A stretch of 64,000 bases of DNA from Takakia lepidozioides (lineage: Eukaryota > Streptophyta > Takakiopsida > Takakiales > Takakiaceae). The notes beneath the pieces are model-generated. The model ran no database searches. It had not been told where the DNA came from and saw nothing but the letters and a program-made list of their open reading frames with translations. A program made the translations under genes and the position numbers. Location of the stretch: positions 85,662,756 through 85,726,755 of the forward strand of contig CM060731.1 of the NCBI GenBank assembly GCA_030704615.1, given 5' to 3'. Below are positions 56,391 to 64,000 of the stretch, in pieces. The first letter of the stretch is position 1, and each line of letters opens with the position of its first letter.

Positions 56391-56800
56391 AGAGAGGGCG
56401 AGCAAACTGGAGCAGCAGACTGGACCGTTAAACTGAGTGGAGCGCCGAACAAAATGAGCAGACTGAGCATACCTGAGGGTTGAGGGTTTATGGTACTAAG
56501 CAGCAGACTAGCAGACTAAGCCTACTTTTCCCAAAGCCTACTTTCTTACTGCGCAGACTAAGGTACCCAAGCAGACTAGCAGAGTAGGCAGCAGAGTAAG
56601 CAGACTCAGCAGCAGACCAGCAGACTTGACCGGTAGACTGGACGGGCAAACTTATAGACAACATACCTGACTAGGGGAAGGATGCTGAGTACTAAGCAGC
56701 AGACCAGAAGATAAGCAGACCAAGCAGGCTTACCCCACAAATCAGCAGACCAACAGACTTAGCAGACAAACCAGCAGACCAGCAGACTAGTTTACGCTTC
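56390..56800. repeat. AGCAGACT-word repeat tract
   Basis: The words AGCAGACT, AGCAGACC and AGCAGAC occur about 20 times without fixed period. This is probably an expanded short repeat; no coding sequence is supported. Confidence 0.7.
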
Positions 56801-56828
56801 TTTGAGGGATACAAGAGAGCAGTACCTG

Positions 56829-57882
56829 CTAGTCTCTTTCGTCCGCATCCTCATCTTCAATGCACTTCAACCAATTCTCTTGCGCCTGGCAAACGGTCAC
56901 GGCCATCCGTCCGGTCTGCACAAATTTGAAGAAGAACGGGAAGAACTCTGGCGGGCACAATGCTGGGAAAACCTCGAACAGAAGTAAGAGTAGAGTGCCC
57001 GGACAGAGAGGGCCGTCGATCTTCTCAGGGGTCTTCTCAACGCCATTGTACTCGATCTGTTGGGAGTTGACTCCAGTCTGCTGGGTTTGCTCAGCGGTCT
57101 GGCGAAGGGAGGTGGTCTCCTCACTTCTATCTATTTGCATGTCCACCCTGTCGGACAAGTTTATGTAGTTGTCTGTTGAAGGTGGACCGTGTCCTTCCAA
57201 AGACTGGGCAGACTGACTGGCAGAGTCGCTTGAAGAACTGATTGTTTGCGTTTGCCGAGTATTCCTGGTCTGCGGCGGCTGTTGCCTGCCTGCTTGCGCT
57301 GAAGCCGCTCTTGCATCGCGAGCAGACTTTGCAGCTCTGGTGGAAGCCTTCTTTGCCACCCCATCACTTAGTTTGCGTTTCTTGGGAGCCACAGGCATTT
57401 CCTGAAAGTGGTCTTCCTCCAAAACCTGTTGTTCCACAGTTCCAGCAGCCCTCCAGTACCATTGCCTGACTTCGTCCAAACTTCGGGGGCCTGAGTTTTT
57501 GCCGCGGCATCTCAAAGCAGCCTCATGCGGCTCCTTCTGAGATGCTAGTATGGGCCAAGGCTTGAAGTTGGGCGGAATAGCAGCCTTGCAATCCGTATGA
57601 ATGCAATGGCGGTTGAGATGGATTTTGTCTTTTCAAGTCCACCTTGCAAAATGGACACCTCAGCCTATCCTTGGTCCATTGTATGTTTTGTTCCTTCGAA
57701 GCACGGAGGTCTACACATGCTTCCACTATTTTGTGTTCGTACTCCTTTGGTGAGTACCAATACCTTCGCAGCTTTTTTAACCACATCTGGTGCACAAAGG
57801 AGACCCTTCTCACAAGCATCCTCCATCGATTCAGAAGACTGGAAACAAATAGGAAACTATGCAAGAAGACTGAAAACAACAA
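56829..57882 (-). pseudogene. Hypothetical nuclear-type protein remnant
   Basis: The upstream segment (57882-57523) has KLRRYWYSPKEYEHKIVEAC and RLRCPFCKVDLKRQNPSQPP with a Cys pair and a later His. The downstream frame (57515-56829) has RSLDEVRQWYWRAAGTVEQQ, a basic APKKRKLSDGVAKKASTRAA (nuclear-localization-like), Gln/Ser-rich linkers and a hydrophobic segment LLLLLFEVFPALCPPEFFPF. The two lie in different frames. No family is recognised. Confidence 0.35.
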
Positions 57883-57899
57883 GAGAAACTCTCAATGGA

Positions 57900-59135
57900 A
57901 GAAGAGGCGAGGACGAACACAAGAAGAATAAAAAGCAATAAATAATATGAGGAAAAGTACTTCGCAGTTGGAGGAACCGTCGCTTACTTACGGGAGCCTT
58001 TGTATTCACGACGCTTGGGAGCTCGGGAAGACTCTCTGAATCTGCGGAAGGAAGGCGGTCTGCTCGCAGTGGTCGTGGCAGACCGAGGCGAGGTCAGCAG
58101 CGGGAAATGGAGGTGGAGGGCACTGAAACGAAAATGCGTACGAAAAGGAGAGAGAGAGAGGCATCGGAAGACCACACGACTTGCGTGAAGAAGAAGTTCA
58201 AACTAACAGCAGAAGGGTCATGCAGAACGATGTGGTGCGTCATCATTGGCACCGGCAACGCCGTCATCGCATTTAAGACGGACAGCAGACCCGTTCTCTA
58301 GCAGAGTGTTCAGTAGACGGACTGTCCAGTGGACATGCAGCACGCGGTCATCATTGGGGCCGCATGCGCCGTCCACGCATTTAATAGGTCCGGCAGACCC
58401 ACTGTCCAACAGACTGCCAAGTGCCCACTTCCCAACAGACTGCCGCTGCAACTGGCTGTCGGGCAGCGTCGACCAGCAGACATTGACGTGCTGGAAATGA
58501 CGGCCCAACAGACCCATCTCAAACAGACTTGCCGCACAAAAGACTTGGCGAACTGGTAGCCGAACATACTGATATCCCAAGAGAGCGATTGTCATGTTTG
58601 CCACCGTCGTCGCATTTAACAGGGTCCACCAGTCTCCCACGTTCTGATGTGGACGGCCCAACAGACCCAGTACAAACAGACTTGCGGCAGTCGAACAGAC
58701 TGAAGTGGCAGTCCAGCAGACGGCCTGGAGTCCAACAGTCCCAAGAAAGCATTTGTCCTGCAAAAGATGATTTAATTAGTGTAGCAGACTTGGACGTGGT
58801 GCAAAGTCCGGCCGAACAGACCCACTGTGAACAGACTGGAGGCACAACAGACTGATAAAGTGGCGTCCGACAGACAGACACATATTGGAAGAGACCGACT
58901 TTCAGGTGACCGTCGAGAGAAGAAACTGAGCAGAAAAGCGTCATATCTATCCAATGCAGTGGTGGGCCACCAGAGCCAACGCGAACAGACTCGTAGCAGA
59001 ACTGATAAAGTGAGTCTAACAGACTGATATTGATACAGATCCAGTGTCTCGCCGACGGACGGTTCAACAGACTCAGGAGAGAAGAAGCGAGAAGACTGAC
59101 GGGAGAAGCGACTGAGGGTAAACAAGAAACTCGAT
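57900..59135. repeat. AACAGACT/CAGCAGAC-rich repeat region
   Basis: From about 58290 to 59100 the words CAACAGAC, GAACAGACT and CCAGCAGAC recur about two dozen times at uneven spacing, interleaved with GTCCACGCATTTAA and TCATTGGGGCC-like blocks. Long open frames on both strands are by-products. No gene is supported. Confidence 0.65.
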
Positions 59136-59185
59136 TGTCCTCAATTGTCCTTATCGTGTCAATGGACATGATCGAGTCTTGAGGG

Positions 59186-59264
59186 CCTCAAACATCCATG
59201 CACACTTGCGGAATGTCAGCACATGTCTGAGCATGGTTCCGCAGGTGTAAATGGATGTTTGAGG
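59186..59264. repeat. 79-nt inverted repeat (hairpin)
   Basis: Arms 59186-59213 and 59237-59264 (28 nt each) are complementary except at three positions, around a 23-nt centre. The shape fits a small MITE tip pair or a hairpin RNA precursor. No expression evidence is available. Confidence 0.75.
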
Positions 59265-59279
59265 ACCGTAGGACAAGAT

Positions 59280-60130
59280 CTTGTCCGCTGAGACGATAAG
59301 CAGTAATGCTGCAGTCTGCTGCCAACCCCTCTATCATATGATCTGGATCCTTCAGGAAGCATTGGATCTTCAGGATTTCCATTATGCTAAACTTCTGCAC
59401 GCTCTTGCACGCCGTTTATCCTTCGTCCCCTAAACAGTCCTATCGTCCGATATGAAATCTGCAATGTATACACGCCCCCATGAGCATATGCTTCCGCGAT
59501 TTCCGCCTTCATGGGGTCCGTTGCAATACGAAGGGGTATCATGAGGGACCAGAAGCAGATGACGATATGGAGGACAGATAAGGCAGTAGCAATTTTATGA
59601 CATACAAGCATACCATAAAGCCTAACCTTCCCTAAAGCACAACAAGAAGGCCAAAATAGTAGAAGCATATGCACGATGGTGGCTGTAGAGCCCGGCCCGC
59701 CAGTCCTGTCTTGTTCAGGCACACCCTTCATCATCATCAACGTCGCTCGTGCACAAGAAGAAGACGGCGTGCGTGGAAACGCCCTCCGCAACATCCGACA
59801 ACAAAGAGCCCTCATAAGAGAGGGGCCGGTTTTGGTGGCAGGGTTTAGATTTTCCTAGCCCTAAAAAAGGAGGGCTCGGATGGGTTTTGAAAATGGATGG
59901 ATCTGGATGGCCACGGACTGGAGGGCAGACTGGAGGCCAGCGGACTGATAGCAGACTGGAGGCCAGCGGATTGATAGCAGATTGGAGGCCAGCGTCCTGA
60001 TAGCAGATTAGAGGGCAGGCTGGGAGGCAGCGGACTGGGGGCGCGGGCGCGGCTGGGCGACCGCGCGCAGCGGCGGGGGCGGGGGGTGGCCGGGTGGGGG
60101 GAGACGAGCGTCCGTGCGCGGGGCCCACCG
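59280..60130. other. Unassigned, with tandem GGAGGCCAGCGGACTGATAGC units
   Basis: 59918-60015 contains about four copies of a unit of roughly 27 bp (ACTGATAGCAGACTGGAGGCC). A 142-codon minus-strand frame (59387-59815) has no recognised domain and was not accepted. 60040-60110 is very G/C-rich. Confidence 0.5.
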
Positions 60131-60169
60131 GTCAGCTCGCGCGTGCGCCATAACGTCCCAATTATTGTA

Positions 60170-60530
60170 AAATGAGAGGCTCAATTAATTACGATTAATA
60201 AATATATCTCTATCTCTTATACTAAAAACTAACACAAATATTTACAAAGAAAATAAATATCAAATTGGTTAGCTATGATAAAATTTTGTTATTTGCCTAA
60301 TAAATAAAATTCACACTAGGACATCTCTCTTGAAAAAGCTATATATATATATAAAGAAATAATAATTTTTTATACCGAGGCTAATTACACATTTGCGTTA
60401 ATTATCTCTAAAATATTGTTTTCTTAAATACGCAACTAAGTTAGTACTAACCGTTGGATACCAAATTACAAACGCAAAACTTATAAGAATATATATATAT
60501 AACTTAAATTTTATAATACATCCATAGCAG
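60170..60530. other. AT-rich island
   Basis: This 360-bp stretch is far richer in A and T than its surroundings, with repeated TATATATATA and AATAAATA words. It abruptly follows a G/C-rich segment and ends before a GTTAGG/CCTAAC inverted repeat (about 60539-60564). No gene is readable. It could be organelle-derived DNA or a transposon end; neither is shown. Confidence 0.5.
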
Positions 60531-61960
60531 CCCCTGGAGTTAGGCGGCGCCTTCGGGACCTAACCTAGCTCCGTCTAACACGAACCCTAAATTAAGTATG
60601 CAATCGTTAATGGGGTACATTAATGGTTGACAGTGTACAAGGTTGAAAACTTAGTCACTTCACCAGTAACATGTCGTATATCCATCCAACGAGTGGCATT
60701 TGTGCATATTACCCAATGAGTGGCTGCATAAATTTTTTAAATGAAAGGTGTCTAAATGTAGGGATCATAACTACACACAAATGCAGGGAAGTGTGCTTGC
60801 CTCTTCTGTATCATTGGGGTTGACTGCAACATCGTTATCTGAACTGCGTGGCCCCTTCTTCAAATCTGCAGCACAAATTGGCTATATTCATTGAACCCGA
60901 CGGTGTCTTCATGAAAAGCCAGGCTACTGACTGCACTGGTGGTGTTTCCTGGTGATAACTAACCAGGAATCTGTTTTGAAGCTACTCAACCCTTCATTAG
61001 TGCCAATGATAGTCATATTATCAGTGAGGTAACACAGTTCAGTAGTGTTTTTAGGTTGTCCAGGCGAAGACGCCAATACATAGCAGCATCAGAGTTAGGG
61101 TTGCTACACTCTTGTCCATCCTTTTTGGCCCTTTTGTGTCACATTGGCAGTATCATATCAAAGTCACTCCAAACTATCAAAAGTTCACTCAACCAGCTAG
61201 AGACGTTTCAGCTCCTCATAGTCATTGTTTCATATCAATGGAATAATTTTTCAACATGAATTGTGTCTATCAGATGCATGATGGTTGATTGATAAAATTT
61301 TCATCTTCCGATATTGGTCCCATAGGCATTCCGATTTTTTATTTTATTTTTTCCGACAACGTCCATACATATTGTTTTTGGATAATGCTGCAATGGGAAA
61401 TCGGCGCCGACTTGTCCCCACTAGCAAATAAACGGCGGCCCGTATTTTCTATCTCGTTTTCCTGCTCTTTTTTCTCAGCACTTTTCTGCGCCATTTTATG
61501 TGTATTTTATAACGAGCTTTGCGCGGATAAAGGGCAAATTGGCGCTGGCTTCCCCACACTTGTTTACATACAACCGTCCGATTTTAATTTCGTTTCCTGT
61601 TCCATTTTTGGTGCATTTTCTTTTCTTTTTCGTGGGTTTTGGGGATAATTCGGCGCCGATTTACCCCAGAACCGTCGCCATTTACACCTCGCGGAATTAG
61701 GTGGTGTAGTGTGTATTCCGCCGAATCTGTCAAGATACGCCTCCGATTCTCTTCTGCTCATGCTCATGGCCGGTCTGCTCAGCACTCATGGAAAAACAAT
61801 CCCCGTCTCTTCATGAGGTACTCCCGAAAGAAATGCGACAGTCGTTGTATGAGGTCTTATCCCATAAATGATGGTGCCTGTCCCCCAGTCCGTTCGTGTT
61901 CTGGATTGGACCAACCATGGCCTCCCTAATAGGAGTGCATACAAATACTCATCAATGGGG
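60531..61960. other. Unassigned; GGCGCC and GCTCATG words at 61.4-61.8 kb
   Basis: No gene is recognised. 61395-61670 has three spaced copies of the TCGGCGCCGA-type word (AATCGGCGCCGACTTG, AATTGGCGCTGGCTT, AATTCGGCGCCGATTTA), each followed by a CCCCA run. 61746-61795 has GCTCATG words. The same combination occurs at 2.5-2.9 and 21.2-21.9 kb. Confidence 0.5.
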
Positions 61961-61964
61961 AAGT

Positions 61965-62235
61965 CTATGATTGGAAAGTATACTGTTTGGATAGAGTAGA
62001 GAGCGGCATGATGTTGACTGAGCTCCCATCATCCACTAAACAACGCCGTATGAATCGGTCAGCAATTTTCACCTCTATCTCCACTGGTCCCGGGTCGACA
62101 TGAGCATTGATGTGGTGGGCCTGAGCGGAAGTGCTTACCCGCTTACTTACCAAAGACGCCTTGAGAGCGTGGCGGACTGTGAGCGCCATAGCTATGAGCT
62201 GGGCAAATGTGATGTTTGCCTGAATGTGTCAAAGA
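61965..62235 (-). pseudogene. Ty3/gypsy protease remnant
   Basis: The minus-strand frame reads ANITFAQLIAMALTVRHALK, then VKIADRFIRRCLVDDGSSVN and IMPLSTL. This is the retropepsin active-site region of Tat/Athila-like elements (compare IDGGSEVNIM at 45.8 kb). The frame stops at 61965, and neither gag nor RT is found next to it. Confidence 0.65.
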
Positions 62236-64000
62236 TCCTCCATTAGGTTGTACGGGTCCAATTCATCGGTGAACCGCATGGTGGAATGCATCCTCCTCCG
62301 GGGAAGCTTTTCCGGTGTCGTCGGCCGATTTGTCGGGCTTTTCGCTCTTGATGCAGGTGGTCGGGAAATGGTGGGTCCGACTACTGGAGGCTCGGTTTAT
62401 GCTAACGCTACCTCCTTTTCCTTGGGATGGATGTCCTCCTACTCCCGAAGTACAGTCTCCGTCACCTTTCGTGCATCTGACTTCATTATAGTCAAGTTCA
62501 GATCCTCCTATTCTGATGCGGACGTGGCTGACTCCGATGCCACATAGCCATGGCCCTTCCCTAGCGTATCTCGTTGCTATCGGGTGATCCCGGCATAGTT
62601 ACCTTTCTCGGGGCTAGCTTAAGTGGTTGGGGTGGCTCCTAGCTCACTCGCAATCCAATTTACTTTGTGCTACGTCTCATGTTGGCGCATTGCATGGCTA
62701 GGTTGTACGTTGGTCTGCTGCTTCTGAGGAGGTGCCAAGGTGGACGCCTGATGTCCTCCTGACACCTACATCCTGAGGGGGAGACCTGACGAGCCCTGAG
62801 CGCGCGCGGTCAGGGCGACGACATACTAGCTAGGGGGGTCGTGGTAAGTTGCGGTGTAGGTTGGGCTCATGCCTACCCGGCTGCGGTTAGTGCAGGGGGT
62901 CCCTGGTCGTGCATGATGGAAATGGTCACTATCTAATTCCTACCGGCAGAAGCAGGTCACGTACTCCGCTTCACAGGGAGAGTTTGCGTTTCCTAAGTCC
63001 TACGAAGTTCTACCATCTACTAAGTAACTGCATTCCAAGTCTTTTGTTTATTATTATTTCCTAACACCTAAGCTTACGAGCGCCTATAGCCGGGATGTGT
63101 GGTAATCCCTTCACAAGGCACCTACCAAGCCTAGGGAGGAGAGCGATAATCTTCCTCTCACACCGCCCCTCCTTCACCGAGTGCCTGAGTTCAAGTCACT
63201 CCTGGTGGAAAGGGCTAATGCTCCCCAACTCTCATGCCCAATGGCTTTGTTTAGGCTAAGGGAAGGCCAACATACCTATCATCAGTCAATAGGTGCAAGA
63301 AAAACGAATCCAAGTCCCTTACGCGAATAAGTTCAAGAGGTGTAATAACCTCCTATCAACTTTACAAGTCAAATCCTATGTATTAAGCCAATTTAAGCAA
63401 GTTCGCCATAAAGAAATGATAGAAAATAAAGGAAAATTAGAGAAATCCAGAAAATACCTACCCTTATGGGAAATCCCGTGGGGATTCAAACAATGCTCTT
63501 GGCACCTAGAATGGACCCTGGGAACCCCTTTAGAACCAGATAATAGCCGCGGAACCCCCGTGAATTGTTCCCTGCCATGGGGAACGACCCTGGCTACCAG
63601 ATGAACGAAACTCGTGCAGATTTCATCCCTGCCAATTCATCCGTCAAGTCTGAAACGTGCATGCTCACATGCTAAGGCAATCAAATGGTGGGACCAAGCC
63701 TGATTCCTCACACTTATATTAAATAAAGGGGCCTGAGGCGCTTTCCTCCCTTTGGAAACGATCATCCCCTACTTGGGCTCTGACACAACTTGGCACTGTA
63801 GCCGGATTTCAGGATAGAGTACTTTTGCTCATCCCTAGTCTCTCGACGTTTCAGTCTCTCTCATCGACTTAGAGACCCTCTGAGCCACTTCTCTGGCATA
63901 TAAGAAAGCCCCTTCAGGGCCTAAGCTCTCCCCCAATCTTAGAATTTTTCCTCCATGGGAGCCCTGGTTTCAAGGACTACAACCCTTAAAGGGGTATAAA
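62236..64000. other. Unassigned right end of window
   Basis: No gene with recognisable domains. 62236-62550 may be decayed retrotransposon sequence upstream of the protease remnant. 63293-63604 has an open frame without a recognised domain. Nothing further could be supported. Confidence 0.35.

Noticed and set aside
58218-59169. Long minus-strand ORFs at 58.2-59.2 kb
   Set aside because: They consist of translated AACAGAC-type repeats (recurring CSLFVLGLLG-like strings) and carry no domain.
59387-59815. 142-codon minus-strand ORF with hydrophobic segments
   Set aside because: No family resemblance, Cys-rich random-looking composition, and located in repeat-rich DNA.
63293-63604. 103-codon plus-strand ORF near the right edge
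   Set aside because: No domain, no repeat partner and no coding-like features beyond an open frame.

Overview
The window looks like repeat-rich nuclear DNA of a plant-lineage eukaryote. The best guess is a charophyte (streptophyte) alga such as Chara. This rests on one clear host gene with plant-type GT-AG introns whose protein follows Arabidopsis CLB1/SYT7 from end to end, a trace of a plant-type PPR protein, chromodomain and Tat-like Ty3/gypsy retrotransposons, and a retrotransposon polyprotein carrying a cytosine DNA methyltransferase, an arrangement I recall being reported from charophytes. The species call is inference. There are no operons, CRISPR arrays or bacterial signals.

Layout. 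0.35-5.14 kb: two adjacent, decayed MULE-like transposase copies, the second ending in a SWIM zinc finger. 6.4-8.1 kb: a PPR remnant abutting a 5'-truncated LINE (RNase H plus zinc knuckle). 8.47-9.08 kb: a chromovirus 3' fragment, joined to a third SWIM transposase piece (9.08-9.53 kb). 10.8-16.3 kb: an 11-exon CLB1/SYT7-like gene with all splice phases consistent, the only apparently intact host gene. 18.0-21.2 kb: a chromovirus gag-pol fragment on the + strand. 22.0-24.0 kb: hypothetical exons on the - strand.

24.0-35.7 kb (- strand): the most notable element, a Ty3/gypsy polyprotein in the order Gag, two zinc knuckles, protease, DNMT3-like C5 DNA methyltransferase, RT, RNase H, integrase. 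From 35404 to 25545 it keeps one reading frame apart from premature stops, one frameshift and one clean insertion. The insertion is a rearranged chromovirus (26696-31926, target duplication CATAG) placed exactly between the methyltransferase and the RT linker. 36.4-38.0 kb: a minisatellite and a degenerate long-period repeat. 40.06-50.74 kb: a second nest. A Tat-like element (40561-50015, target duplication CGCGT, near-identical LTRs) sits 8 bp inside the LTR of another chromovirus. 51.5-56.3 kb: decayed multi-exon hypothetical genes (a Rossmann-like family also present as a fragment at 38.9-39.5 kb, and a RING-like protein) and a transposase exon. 56.4-60.0 kb: AACAGAC/CAGCAGAC-rich repeats. 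60.2-60.5 kb: an AT-rich island. 61.97-62.23 kb: a retroviral-type protease remnant.

Across the window coding regions are broken mainly by stops explicable as CAG to TAG or CGA to TGA, the pattern expected from deamination of methylated cytosine. Young copies (the Tat-like element) are disrupted mostly by frameshifts. The window therefore reads as layered transposon nests around one conserved host gene.
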